The notes under the pieces are model-generated. The model saw only the letters and a program-made list of their open reading frames with translations. It did no database searches and had not been told where the DNA came from. DNA of 64,000 nt from an uncultured Alloprevotella sp. (lineage in GTDB: Bacteria; Bacteroidota; Bacteroidia; Bacteroidales; Bacteroidaceae), in the NCBI GenBank assembly GCA_944320745.1, contig CALUIN010000044.1:1-64000 (forward strand). The letters run 5' to 3'. The translations under genes were made by a program, and so were the position numbers. Shown here piece after piece: positions 6,769 to 16,176 of this stretch; the stretch's first letter is position 1; every line of letters begins with the position of its first letter.

Positions 6769-8196
6769 ATGGGAAGGAAGAACAAGCCTCTGCCCCGTTG
6801 GGAGCATGTTCCTATCGTAGATATTGCATCCGAGGGCAAAGCCATAGCCAAAGTGGATGGACTGACAGTATTTGTACCGTTTGTCGTTCCGGGCGATGTC
6901 GTAGATCTCCAGGCGACGCGCAAAAAGAAATCGTATGCCGAGGCAGTCGCCGTGCATTTCCACGAGCGTTCGCCCCGTCGGGCCGAACCGTTCTGCCCAC
7001 ACTTCGGCGTTTGTGGCGGCTGCAAATGGCAATGCCTTCCCTATGAAGACCAGCTGCAGGCCAAGTGGCAACAGGTGAACGACGCCTTGACACGGATAGC
7101 CAAGATCGACTTTCCGCCGGTCAGCCCCATCCTGGGTAACCAGCGGACGCGGGAATACCGGAACAAACTGGAGTTCGCTTTCTCGAACAAACGGTGGCTC
7201 ACCCAGGAAGAAATCCAGTCCGATACGCAGTTTGAGGATATGAACGCTGTGGGATTCCACATCCCCGGCGCCTTTGACAAAGTGCTGGACATAGCGGAAT
7301 GCCATCTGATGGCGGACGTGAACAACGAAATCCGTAACGAAATACGCCGCTACGCGATAGCAAACGGGCTGTCCTTCTTCGACATCCGCCAGCAGACGGG
7401 ACTGCTCAGGGGAATGATGCTGCGCCTCTCCTCAACCGGCGAGCTCATGGTCCTGCTGCAATTCTCCATGCGGACAGCCGCGGACGAGGCGCAGGCTGCG
7501 GGGCTACTGGAATACCTGCACAGACAGTTCCCGCAAATCACGTCGCTGCTTTACGTCAACAACCTGAAGGCGAACGATACCTTTGGCGACCTTGAAGTCC
7601 GGACCTATTACGGGACGGACTATATATGGGAAGAGATGGAAGGCCTGCGGTTTAAGGTAGGCCCGAAAAGTTTCTACCAGACAAACTCGGAGCAGGCCTA
7701 CGAGCTATACAAGGTGGCGCGGCGCTTTGCGGACCTGACGGGCAGCGAGAGGGTCTACGACCTTTATACCGGCACCGGCACCATTGCCAACTTCGTGGCC
7801 CGGCAGGCCAGCCACGTGGTCGGCATCGAATATGTCCCGGAGGCCATAGCGGACGCCAAGGAAAATGCACGGCTGAACGGACTGGAGAACACGTCCTTCT
7901 ACGCCGGCGACATGAAAGACATACTCACCGCGCAGTTCATCGAAGAAAACGGACGTCCGGACGTGATCATCACAGACCCGCCGCGCGCCGGAATGCATCC
8001 CGACGTCGTCGAGGCCATACGCTTCGCCGCGCCGCAGCGCATTGTCTATATCAGCTGCAACCCTGCGACACAGGCGCGCGACCTGGCCTTGCTGGACGCG
8101 GATTATATCGTGACGGCGGTCCAGCCCGTCGACATGTTTCCGCAGACACACCACGTGGAAAACGTGGTCTGCCTGAAGCGGCGCAAAGCGGATTAA
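6769..8196 (+). CDS. rlmD: 23S rRNA (uracil-5-)-methyltransferase, RlmD/RumA family
   Basis: SAM-dependent enzyme that forms m5U in RNA, most likely 23S rRNA; the exact target U is not provable here. The protein of 475 aa has an N-terminal TRAM domain (about 10-68), an iron-sulfur cluster motif (CPHFGVCGGCKWQC at about 76-89, plus Cys in AECHLM), the SAM-binding YDLYTGTGT, the DPPRAGMHP loop and the catalytic Cys in ISCNPATQ. The frame is open from a TTG at 6763, but ATG 6769 is the natural start. The next gene begins 7 bases after the stop, which suggests translational coupling. TrmA and other RumA-like paralogues are alternatives within the same superfamily. Confidence 0.92.
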   Translation: MGRKNKPLPRWEHVPIVDIASEGKAIAKVDGLTVFVPFVVPGDVVDLQATRKKKSYAEAVAVHFHERSPRRAEPFCPHFGVCGGCKWQCLPYEDQLQAKWQQVNDALTRIAKIDFPPVSPILGNQRTREYRNKLEFAFSNKRWLTQEEIQSDTQFEDMNAVGFHIPGAFDKVLDIAECHLMADVNNEIRNEIRRYAIANGLSFFDIRQQTGLLRGMMLRLSSTGELMVLLQFSMRTAADEAQAAGLLEYLHRQFPQITSLLYVNNLKANDTFGDLEVRTYYGTDYIWEEMEGLRFKVGPKSFYQTNSEQAYELYKVARRFADLTGSERVYDLYTGTGTIANFVARQASHVVGIEYVPEAIADAKENARLNGLENTSFYAGDMKDILTAQFIEENGRPDVIITDPPRAGMHPDVVEAIRFAAPQRIVYISCNPATQARDLALLDADYIVTAVQPVDMFPQTHHVENVVCLKRRKAD

Positions 8197-8203
8197 GAAA
8201 AGC

Positions 8204-8902
8204 ATGACTACAGTCTGCCGACATAATGACATTCTGCAACAACGACTGACGAACCTGATTGTCGCAGGCGACGCCAAGGGGCTGCAGGCCGCGCTGCAGG
8301 GTCTGTCCAACAAAGACGCACGCACGGCCGGCTACCTGCTGGGGGAAGTCCTGTTGCCTCAATATGCGGAGGGGAAGCGCTTCTGGGCCCTCTTTCTGCA
8401 CCTTGTGCCGGCACAGCCGAAAGCCTACCTCGGGACTTTCCTGAAGGCCGCGGTGACACTCTATGGCTGCGGACGAATCGCTTTCTCCTCCCTTTGTCTG
8501 ACGGAATTTTCCGCACATTGTTCGCCCGTAGACCGCGAGAAATTCCTGAAGGCCTGCCTGCCCATACTCCGCACGCCGCACGAGGCGCAAGGCGTGCTGC
8601 AAGCCTTCGGAATGCGCCAGGACAAGCGCACGGCCGCGTACTTGCTGCATGGCGGGAGCGCGGTGTGCTATTACCTGCTGTTCAAAACGCTGAAGGTGAT
8701 AGAGGACGAGGGGTTCCTGCGGGACTGCTGCCGGACACTGATGCTGAAAGGCGACGCACGATCATTCAATCTGGCCAGCATAGTCTGTCATTATTTTGAC
8801 CTCAAGGACGTTCCGGGCGTTTTCTCGCTCCGCATGGAGCCGTACCAGCTCAACCGCCTGGACAAGTCGTTCGAAAGTTTCCTTGACATCATCCAACAAT
8901 AG
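8204..8902 (+). CDS. Unrecognised helical protein coupled to rlmD
   Basis: Protein of 232 aa that I do not recognise. It appears all-helical, rich in Leu, Ala, Lys and Cys, without signal peptide or membrane segment. Repeated helix-turn-helix spacings suggest a HEAT/TPR-like solenoid, but no consensus repeat can be proved by eye. It starts 7 bases after rlmD and ends 33 bases before the metalloprotease start, so it is probably co-transcribed with rlmD. Cysteines are conspicuous (for example CRHND, YGCGR, CYYLL, RDCCR) but form no recognisable metal site. Confidence 0.7.
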   Translation: MTTVCRHNDILQQRLTNLIVAGDAKGLQAALQGLSNKDARTAGYLLGEVLLPQYAEGKRFWALFLHLVPAQPKAYLGTFLKAAVTLYGCGRIAFSSLCLTEFSAHCSPVDREKFLKACLPILRTPHEAQGVLQAFGMRQDKRTAAYLLHGGSAVCYYLLFKTLKVIEDEGFLRDCCRTLMLKGDARSFNLASIVCHYFDLKDVPGVFSLRMEPYQLNRLDKSFESFLDIIQQ

Positions 8903-8935
8903 CGAAATAAGTTGTCCAAACAAAATTCTGTAAAC

Positions 8936-11332
8936 ATGTTTCTTACATTACCCATCCCCCGAATCTTCCGCAGCCGGACAAGCGCGCTGACCTTGCTACT
9001 GGCCTGCAGCCTGGCTGTGCCTCTGCCGGCTGCTTCGCGGAAAAAGAAAAATCAGGCTCCCAACGAGCAACAGGCGGCGAAGGAAGAGCGTCGCTCTGGC
9101 CTGTTCACAACTGTGAAAAGCGGCAATGACTGGTTCTTTGAGATCCCGGACTCCATCGTGGGCCGCCAGATCCTGGCCACAGTCCGTTACACTTCCACAC
9201 CGGCCAATAGCGGAAAATTTGGCGGCGAACAGGTGAACCAGCAGACCGTCTACTGGCAGGAGGCACCCGGAGACCAGCTGCTGCTACGCTCCTACCTGTT
9301 GGTCAATACGGCGGACTCCGTGGACGCTATCAACAAGGCTATCCTGATCAGCAACGAGAACCCGATCATCGGCAGCTTCAAGATAGAAAGCCATAAGAAC
9401 AACGTTTACCGTATAAAGGTCACCTCATTCTTCAATGAGGACAACGCCGCGCTGGGCATGCCGCGCTATCAGAAAAACAGTTGGGGCTTGCAGGGTTATC
9501 TGCCCTCAGCGTCCTACATAGAAAGCATCAAGACCTTTCCGCTGAATACCGAAGTGCGCACAGTCAAGACCTGGACGTCGCAGACGTACAACACATATGC
9601 CGCGGCTTTCACCGGCAAGGTGACGATAGGGCTGAACGTGTCGTTCGTACTTCTGCCGAAGGAGCCGATGCGCCGCAGACTGTTCGATCCCCGCGTCGGA
9701 TACTTTACGGACGACTTCAATTACTATGCAGACAACCAGCAGCGTGTCACTAATAAGCGCTTCATCACGCGATGGCGGCTCGAGCCCAAGGACAGCGCGG
9801 ACGCAGAGAAAATGAAGCGCGGCGAACTGGTGGAACCCAAGAAGCCGATAGTCTACTATATAGATCCGGCCACGCCGAAGCAGTGGCGCCCGTATCTCAT
9901 TGCCGGCGTGAACGACTGGCAGAAGGCTTTCGAGAAGGCCGGCTTCAAGAACGCCATCATGGCCAAGGAATGGCCTGAGAACGACTCGACCATGAGCATG
10001 GAAGATGCCCGCTACTCGGTGATCCGCTACCTGGCCTCTCCCATAGCCAACGCCTATGGCCCGCAGGTGCACGATCCGCGTTCAGGCGAAATCCTTGAGA
10101 GCCACATCTGTTGGTATCACAACGTCATGACCCTCGTACACGACTGGTACATGATTCAGGCCGGTACGCTGGACGAGGCGGCGCAGAAAATGAAGTACGA
10201 CCCGGAACTCATGGGAGAACTGATTCGCTTCGTATCTTCTCACGAAGTGGGCCATACGCTCGGCCTGCGCCACAATTTCGGTTCGTCCAGCACGGTTCCG
10301 GTGGACAGCCTTCGCGACAAAGAATGGGTTGAGGCCCACGGCCATACGCCCAGCATCATGGACTACGCGCGCTTTAACTACGTGGCCCAGCCGGAGGACA
10401 GCGTCTCCCGCGCCGGCATCTTCCCCCGCATAGGCGACTACGACATGTGGGCCATTCAGTGGGGATACACGCCGATGTGGAACGCCTACGACGACGAGAG
10501 CGACCACTGGGAACTGGAGAAGCTGACGACGGAGAAACTGGCCTCGAACCGCAGACTTTGGTTCGGCGACGGCGAGACGAACACAACCCGCGATTCACGT
10601 TGCCAGACGGAGGACCTGGGCGACGATGCAGTAAAGGCCAGCGACTACGGCATCCTCAACCTGAAGCGTGAGATCAAGGCTCTGCCGCAGTGGACCTACG
10701 AAAGCAATGACATCTATCACCAGAACTCGCGCGGCATTCATGGCCAGATTTGCAGCCAGTTCCTGCGCTATGCTTTTCACGTCCTGGAAAACATCGGCGG
10801 CGTCTATAATGATTATAAGACCGTGGACCAGCCGGGCGACATCTACAGCTACGTGCCGCTGGACAAGCAGAAAGCCGCTCTGGACTATCTGGACCGCCAC
10901 ATCCTTCATGAGCCCAGGTGGCTGATTGCCGAGGACTATGTGATGCGCCTGTTCCCCGACCCGCAGGAGAGGACCATCCACATCGGAACAAACGTGGTCC
11001 GCAATATGGTGGCCTCCTATCTGTTGGAGAATATGAACCCGCTTTATAGCGCCCGGCAGTATCTCCAGGATGTGACGCGGCTGCTTTTCAGCGAACTCTC
11101 CTCGCGCGCGGTGGTGACGCCGTATCGCCAGGCCTTGCAGGCTACGTTCGTACAGTCCTTAACGTCTTACTTTTCCAGCGCACGGGTTACGTCGACGGCG
11201 AAGGCCGCCGTACTGGAAACGCTGCAAGACCTGCAACGCCGTCTGCGTGCAGCCCGCTTGGCCGACTCCGAGTCGCAGGCTCACGTGAAGTCCTTGTTGG
11301 ACACGATCGACCGTACGCTCGTCGTGCGGTAA
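8936..11332 (+). CDS. Secreted zinc-dependent metalloprotease (DUF5117/DUF4953 type)
   Basis: Exported peptidase-like protein of 798 aa. The ATG at 8936 gives a proper signal peptide (basic RSRTS, then ALTLLLACSLAVPLPAA), whereas the upstream in-frame TTG at 8912 is unlikely. The metzincin zinc motif HEVGHTLGLRH lies at about residues 436-446 (three zinc-binding His and the catalytic Glu), with a downstream SIMDYARFNY Met-turn. The overall layout matches the large Bacteroidetes family annotated DUF5117-DUF5118-DUF4953. It probably acts in the periplasm or outside the cell; the substrate is unknown. It sits alone before a strong bidirectional terminator. Confidence 0.9.
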   Translation: MFLTLPIPRIFRSRTSALTLLLACSLAVPLPAASRKKKNQAPNEQQAAKEERRSGLFTTVKSGNDWFFEIPDSIVGRQILATVRYTSTPANSGKFGGEQVNQQTVYWQEAPGDQLLLRSYLLVNTADSVDAINKAILISNENPIIGSFKIESHKNNVYRIKVTSFFNEDNAALGMPRYQKNSWGLQGYLPSASYIESIKTFPLNTEVRTVKTWTSQTYNTYAAAFTGKVTIGLNVSFVLLPKEPMRRRLFDPRVGYFTDDFNYYADNQQRVTNKRFITRWRLEPKDSADAEKMKRGELVEPKKPIVYYIDPATPKQWRPYLIAGVNDWQKAFEKAGFKNAIMAKEWPENDSTMSMEDARYSVIRYLASPIANAYGPQVHDPRSGEILESHICWYHNVMTLVHDWYMIQAGTLDEAAQKMKYDPELMGELIRFVSSHEVGHTLGLRHNFGSSSTVPVDSLRDKEWVEAHGHTPSIMDYARFNYVAQPEDSVSRAGIFPRIGDYDMWAIQWGYTPMWNAYDDESDHWELEKLTTEKLASNRRLWFGDGETNTTRDSRCQTEDLGDDAVKASDYGILNLKREIKALPQWTYESNDIYHQNSRGIHGQICSQFLRYAFHVLENIGGVYNDYKTVDQPGDIYSYVPLDKQKAALDYLDRHILHEPRWLIAEDYVMRLFPDPQERTIHIGTNVVRNMVASYLLENMNPLYSARQYLQDVTRLLFSELSSRAVVTPYRQALQATFVQSLTSYFSSARVTSTAKAAVLETLQDLQRRLRAARLADSESQAHVKSLLDTIDRTLVVR

Positions 11333-11350
11333 GTCCGTATCCGCGACAGA

Positions 11351-11391
11351 CAAATAAAGCCGCCACGGCATGACCGTGGCGGCTTTATTTG
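11351..11391. terminator. Bidirectional intrinsic terminator
   Basis: GCCGCCACGG and CCGTGGCGGC form a perfect 10-bp stem with a five-base loop, flanked by A-rich and T-rich tracts on both sides (AATAAA...TTTATT). It separates the convergent metalloprotease and lpdA genes. Confidence 0.93.
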
Positions 11392-11417
11392 TCTTCCAAT
11401 CGAGTGGGAGGGAGAAA

Positions 11418-12755
11418 TCAGAGGGAGGCAAGGAGCTCGCTCAGCGTAGGGTGGGCATGAATCATTTCCTGCATTTGGCGGAGCGATGCGCCTGTCTGCA
11501 TGAAGGCTGCGGCTTCATGGATGAGGTCGGCGGCATGTGCTCCCATGATGTGCATGCCGAGCAGGAGGCCGCTCTCGTCCGTGATGGCCTTGACCAGACC
11601 TTCGTCCTCGCCCATGGCGAGCGCCTTCCCGTTTGCGCGGTAGAAAACTTTATGGACTTTGCAGGACAGTCCATTAGCTTTGCACTGATCCTCGGTCAGT
11701 CCGACTGACGCCAGTTCGGGAGTGGTGAATACCGCTGCCGGCACGATGTCAAGGCGAATGCCGTCCGTTTTCCCGAGAATATGGTTCAGCACTTTATAGC
11801 TTTGGAAGGTAGCCGCATGGGCCAACTGGCAAAGTCCGTTCACGTCGCCCACGGCATATATGCCGGGCACATTGGTTTGCATGTGCTCGTCCACGTTGAT
11901 GCCCCGCGGGGTATAGGCTATGCCCACATCGTCCAGATTGAGCGCGCCGACGTTTGCCGCACGGCCTACGGCCATCAGCACGCGCTCGGCACTTAAACTG
12001 TCCGTTTTCCCTTTTTCTTCGTAGCCAACGGTTAATCCGTCGGGCGTGGAAACGATGGAACGCACTGCCGCGCCGGTCTTGAAAACAATACCTTTCTTCT
12101 TGAGGCTCATGCGAAGGCGCTTGGCAAGTTCGGAGTCGAAGTTGGGAAGTATTTCCTTGCAGTATTCGACGACCGAGACCTGCGTACCCAAGGTTTGGAA
12201 AATGGAAGCGAACTCGAGCCCTATGACCCCGCCTCCGATGACACACAGGCTGGCCGGCTGGCTGGCGGCCTGGAGCAAATCTGTCGAGGTGAGTACCCCC
12301 GCGGCATGTGCTCCTTCAATCGGAAGGAATTTGGTGACGGAGCCTGTGGCGATAATGATTTTCGGCGCAGTATATAATGCGTCGCCCACGGCGAGCGTGT
12401 GCGCGTCGACAAAGCGCGCCTCGCCTTGGACCAAATGAATCTGCGGCGACTTCAGCAGCATGTGGATGCCAGAGACTAACTGAGAGACAACGGCGTCCTT
12501 GCGGGCGATAATTTGTGCCCAATCGGCTTTTACTTCACCGGTCAGTATGCCGAACGTCTTCGCCTGTCTGGCTACTTCCATAACTTCCGCGCTCCTGCAG
12601 AGACACTTTGTCGGGATGCAGCCCTCGTTAAGGCATGTGCCGCCCACTTCTTTTTTTTCTATGATAATGACTTTGAGGCCGGCTTGGGCAGCTTTGGCGG
12701 CACACTCATAACCGCCGGGGCCGGCTCCAATGATGATAAGGTCAGCGGATTCCAT
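11418..12755 (-). CDS. lpdA: Dihydrolipoyl dehydrogenase (glycine cleavage L protein)
   Basis: FAD enzyme that reoxidises dihydrolipoyl-GcvH with NAD+. The 445-aa protein has the FAD-binding GAGPGGYE near the N terminus, the redox disulfide in GGTCLNEGCIPTK (Cys41, Cys46), an NAD Rossmann segment (IGGGVIGLEFAS), the second FAD contact in YAVGDVNG and the C-terminal HAHPTLSE with the active-site His-Glu pair. It is the last gene of the minus-strand gcv cluster, 61 bases after gcvPB, so its main partner is probably GcvH, although it could also serve 2-oxoacid dehydrogenases. Confidence 0.95.
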   Translation of the reverse strand: MESADLIIIGAGPGGYECAAKAAQAGLKVIIIEKKEVGGTCLNEGCIPTKCLCRSAEVMEVARQAKTFGILTGEVKADWAQIIARKDAVVSQLVSGIHMLLKSPQIHLVQGEARFVDAHTLAVGDALYTAPKIIIATGSVTKFLPIEGAHAAGVLTSTDLLQAASQPASLCVIGGGVIGLEFASIFQTLGTQVSVVEYCKEILPNFDSELAKRLRMSLKKKGIVFKTGAAVRSIVSTPDGLTVGYEEKGKTDSLSAERVLMAVGRAANVGALNLDDVGIAYTPRGINVDEHMQTNVPGIYAVGDVNGLCQLAHAATFQSYKVLNHILGKTDGIRLDIVPAAVFTTPELASVGLTEDQCKANGLSCKVHKVFYRANGKALAMGEDEGLVKAITDESGLLLGMHIMGAHAADLIHEAAAFMQTGASLRQMQEMIHAHPTLSELLASL

Positions 12756-12816
12756 TGTAGGTGTTGTGTGTAAAAGGCGGTCGGAAAGGAAATTGCCCTA
12801 TCCGCCCGCCTGCGTT

Positions 12817-14310
12817 TTACTTAGAAGCTGTGAGATCTTTGTACGTAAAGTTGGCGTCCTTCACTGCACGCACGTCATCGGGGCGACGAATGGGAGTCTG
12901 GTGAGGAGCTGTATGGAGCAACTCGGGCTGTTCCTTTGCCTCTTGAGCTATCTTCTTCATCGTTTCGATAAATGCGTCGAGGGTTTCCTTGCTTTCAGTC
13001 TCAGTAGGTTCTATCATCATGGCCTCATGGAAAAGGAGGGGGAAGTAGATGGTCGGCGCATGAAATCCGTAGTCGAGCAGACGCTTGGCTACGTCCAGCG
13101 TACTGACATGCTGCGGCGAACCGTGCTCTCCCGCATATTCATCCTTGAGCCCGTCAAACACGAACTCGTGCTTACAGAGCCCGCCGATGGGAAGCTTGTA
13201 ATAATCCTTCAACCGCTCTTTGATATAATTCGCATTGAGTACGGATAGTTTTCCGGCCATCTCGAGATGTTCCTTACCTAAGGACAAGAGGTAGGCATAA
13301 GCTCGCACGATAATGGCGAAATTGCCAAGGAAAGTGGAGACGGAGCCCAAAGCTTTATCACTGTGTTCGAGGGTGTAGCGGCCCTCAGCCGTCTTAACGA
13401 CGCGGGGATTGGGCAAGAACTCTTCCAGTCCGCGGCGCACCCCGACAGGGCCGCTCCCGGGCCCGCCACCGCCATGAGGCGTGGAGAACGTCTTGTGCAA
13501 ATTGATGTGCATGACATCGAAGCCCATATCGCCCGGCCGGCAAATGCCGAGCATGGGGTTCAGGTTCGCACCATCGTAATACATTAGTCCGCCGCACTCG
13601 TGAACAAGGCGTGAAATCTCTGGGATTTCATGCTCGAAGATGCCCAGCGTGTTGGGATTGGTCATCATCATGCCCGCGACTTCATCGTCTAACAGCGGCT
13701 TGAGGTCTTCGACGTCGATAGTTCCGTCCGGTTTGCTTTTGACCTCAACAATATGGAGTCCGCAGACTGCAGCCGACGCGGGATTGGTTCCGTGTGCGGA
13801 GTCGGGCACGATGATTTTGGTCCGTTGGTGTTGGCCGTTCTTCATGTGGTAAGCGCGTATCACCATCAACCCTGTCAGTTCGCCATGAGCTCCGGCAAAA
13901 GGATTCAAGGTAAATTCGCTCAACCCGGCAATTTGAGAGAGAATGCTTTGGACGTCGTAGTATAATGCCAAAGCACCCTGAACAAATTCTGCATCCTGTT
14001 GGGGGTGTAACCGGGAGAATTGCGGTAGCGCGGCCATTTCCTCGTTTATTTTGGGATTGTACTTCATGGTACAGCTACCCAACGGATAGAAGCCCGTATC
14101 CACACCGAAATTATTATTGGACATATTCGTATAATGGCGCACGGTCGTCGGTTCGTCCACTTCAGGGAGCTGCGCCTTGTTCTGCCGCCGCAAACTCTCG
14201 GGTAATTCATCGAGCGTATGCGTATCGGCCTCACGGTGTGGCAGGGCGTAACCGGTACGTCCTGGCTTGGATTGCTCGAATATCAGTTTTCCGTAATATG
14301 ATTTGTTCAT
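12817..14310 (-). CDS. gcvPB: Glycine dehydrogenase (decarboxylating) subunit 2
   Basis: PLP-bearing subunit of the split P protein, which decarboxylates glycine and passes aminomethyl to lipoyl-GcvH. The 497-aa protein carries the PLP lysine in NLHKTFSTPHGGGGPG (about residue 273) followed by the glycine-rich loop. Its start lies 21 bases after the gcvPA stop. The split form is standard in Firmicutes and Archaea; the fused form of about 950 aa is common elsewhere. The function is secure from the motif and from its neighbours. Confidence 0.96.
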   Translation of the reverse strand: MNKSYYGKLIFEQSKPGRTGYALPHREADTHTLDELPESLRRQNKAQLPEVDEPTTVRHYTNMSNNNFGVDTGFYPLGSCTMKYNPKINEEMAALPQFSRLHPQQDAEFVQGALALYYDVQSILSQIAGLSEFTLNPFAGAHGELTGLMVIRAYHMKNGQHQRTKIIVPDSAHGTNPASAAVCGLHIVEVKSKPDGTIDVEDLKPLLDDEVAGMMMTNPNTLGIFEHEIPEISRLVHECGGLMYYDGANLNPMLGICRPGDMGFDVMHINLHKTFSTPHGGGGPGSGPVGVRRGLEEFLPNPRVVKTAEGRYTLEHSDKALGSVSTFLGNFAIIVRAYAYLLSLGKEHLEMAGKLSVLNANYIKERLKDYYKLPIGGLCKHEFVFDGLKDEYAGEHGSPQHVSTLDVAKRLLDYGFHAPTIYFPLLFHEAMMIEPTETESKETLDAFIETMKKIAQEAKEQPELLHTAPHQTPIRRPDDVRAVKDANFTYKDLTASK

Positions 14311-14331
14311 GATAGTCTGGATCTACGGTTA

Positions 14332-15681
14332 TTAATGCTTACCTTGGGCTGAGATTTCTGCCACCAGTCGGACAAACTCAGTGATTTCTTCCGGCGTGCG
14401 CTGTTCCGTTGCTGCAAATAGGACTTCGTCTGCGGAGCCTTCAACCGGAATACCGGCAAGGAAGCCGCATTCTCCCATCGCGTGCCGCATGGCCAGGAGA
14501 TCGCCTGCGCCGACGTATCGCAAAACAAATTCGTTGAAATAGGGCTTATCTGGATAAACCTCCTCAAAACATCCGGTTTGCAGCAGCGCGTCGTGCAATT
14601 GATGCGCAGCACTGTACGACTGCTGGTTTACCTCTCGCAACCCTTTCTCGCCCATCAAGGTCAGATAGATTGCTACGTACAAGCACATGATTCCCTGCGC
14701 GGTACAAATATTGGAGGTGGCCTTCTCGCGACGGATATGCTGTTCTCTTGCCTGCAGAGTCAGCACAAAGCATCGGTTACCCTCCGCATCGGTTGTAGCG
14801 CCGACAAGACGTCCCGGCATTTTGCGGACTAAGGATTTGCGCGTGCAGAGGTAGCCAATGTACGGACCGCCGAAGTTGAGCGGCAGACCCAGACTTTGCG
14901 CGTCGCCGCAGGCAATGTCTGCCCCCCATTCACCGGGTGTTCTGAGCACGCCGAGCGTGGACGCAATAGCGTTGACTACAAACAAAGCCTTGTGGGCGTG
15001 GCATGTCTCGGCATAACCGGTGAAATCTTCTACTATGCCATAATAGTTGGGCTGCGGTACGATGACTCCGGCTACGGTGTCCGCCTCCAGCAAGCGGTGG
15101 ATTGCTTCAAAATCCGTGGCTCCATCTTTGGCCGGCACGACAACAAGATCGACTCCGTGGTACTTGGCATAAGTCTGGACTACGCGCAGCACGGCGGGAT
15201 TGAAGGTTTCTGAAATTAACACGCGGTTGCGCTTCTTGGCATGGGCCACACACATCATCATCGCTTCGGCTGTCGCCGTCGCACCGTCATACATGGATGC
15301 GTTGGACACCTCCATTCCCGTTAGTTCAGCCATCAACGACTGGTATTCAAAAATGTATTGCAGCGTGCCTTGCGAAATTTCCGGCTGGTAAGGCGTGTAG
15401 GACGTCAGAAACTCCGAGCGCGACGCGATATAGGGAATTACACTTGGGGTGTAATGGTCATAGGCTCCGCCTCCCGCAAACGGGATAAGCACTTTGTTCT
15501 GGGCGGCCAGACGCTCTACGATTTGGCGGATTTCCAATTCGGACCTTGCCGAAGGTATTTGCAAATCCGCCTTGCATTTCAGTTCCTCCGGAACTTCTGC
15601 GTATAGCTCGTCCAAAGAATTGACGCCGATAACCTTCAACATTTCTTGAATGTCTTCGGCGGTATGGGGAAAGTATCTCAT
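14332..15681 (-). CDS. gcvPA: Glycine dehydrogenase (decarboxylating) subunit 1
   Basis: N-terminal-half subunit of split GcvP (449 aa), a PLP-fold protein that lacks the PLP lysine itself and pairs with GcvPB. Recognisable landmarks are MRYFPHTAEDIQEML at the N terminus, FAGGGAYDHYTPSV, TPYQPEISQGTLQ, and NFGGPYIGYL near the middle. It follows gcvH on the minus strand across an 87-base gap that contains a terminator-like hairpin. Confidence 0.96.
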   Translation of the reverse strand: MRYFPHTAEDIQEMLKVIGVNSLDELYAEVPEELKCKADLQIPSARSELEIRQIVERLAAQNKVLIPFAGGGAYDHYTPSVIPYIASRSEFLTSYTPYQPEISQGTLQYIFEYQSLMAELTGMEVSNASMYDGATATAEAMMMCVAHAKKRNRVLISETFNPAVLRVVQTYAKYHGVDLVVVPAKDGATDFEAIHRLLEADTVAGVIVPQPNYYGIVEDFTGYAETCHAHKALFVVNAIASTLGVLRTPGEWGADIACGDAQSLGLPLNFGGPYIGYLCTRKSLVRKMPGRLVGATTDAEGNRCFVLTLQAREQHIRREKATSNICTAQGIMCLYVAIYLTLMGEKGLREVNQQSYSAAHQLHDALLQTGCFEEVYPDKPYFNEFVLRYVGAGDLLAMRHAMGECGFLAGIPVEGSADEVLFAATEQRTPEEITEFVRLVAEISAQGKH

Positions 15682-15710
15682 GGTATTTATATTTTCTTGC
15701 TGGAAAAAGA

Positions 15711-15759
15711 AAAGGCTGGGCCGAGGGAAATAGGAAATCCCTTACATGTCCCAGCCTTT
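15711..15759 (-). terminator. Terminator-like hairpin between gcvH and gcvPA
   Basis: A perfect 10-bp stem (AAAGGCTGGG with CCCAGCCTTT) encloses a smaller GGGA/TCCC stem. On the minus strand it is followed by TCTTTTTCC. It lies between two genes of the same complex, so it is either a partial terminator that tunes stoichiometry, or a processing or stability hairpin. Confidence 0.65.
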
Positions 15760-15768
15760 AGAGTTTGA

Positions 15769-16149
15769 TTATTCGCAGCAATGCGCTTTGTAGGCTTCTG
15801 CATCCATCAAGGACTTCAGCTCATCGGGGGCAGAAAGCTTTACCTTGATAATCCAATTGGCAAAGGCATCTTTGTTGATCAGTTCTGGAGCATCCTCCAG
15901 AGTCTCGTTGATTTCCTCGACGCTGCCGCTCACGGGCGAAACCAGGTCGCTCGCTGCCTTAACGCTTTCAACAGCTCCGAACTCGGTTCCGGCAGTCACT
16001 TCGTCGCCTACTTCCGGCATGTCCACATATACGACATTGCCCAGCTGCTCTTGCGCGTAGTCCGTAATGCCCACGTAGCCGTATTCGCCTTCGACTTTTA
16101 CGAACTCGTGGCTCTCGCTGTAATAAAGTCCTTCTATAATCTTTGCCAT
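15769..16149 (-). CDS. gcvH: Glycine cleavage system H protein
   Basis: Small lipoyl carrier (126 aa) that shuttles the aminomethyl intermediate between P, T and L proteins. The lipoyl-lysine is Lys64 in the canonical ESVKAASD motif. Length and start (MAKIIEGLYYSESHEFVK) are typical. It begins 27 bases after the gcvT stop; the lipoate ligase two genes upstream is its likely modifying enzyme. Confidence 0.97.
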   Translation of the reverse strand: MAKIIEGLYYSESHEFVKVEGEYGYVGITDYAQEQLGNVVYVDMPEVGDEVTAGTEFGAVESVKAASDLVSPVSGSVEEINETLEDAPELINKDAFANWIIKVKLSAPDELKSLMDAEAYKAHCCE

Positions 16150-16176
16150 AACAGTTTGTGATTTAGGTATTTTCGG

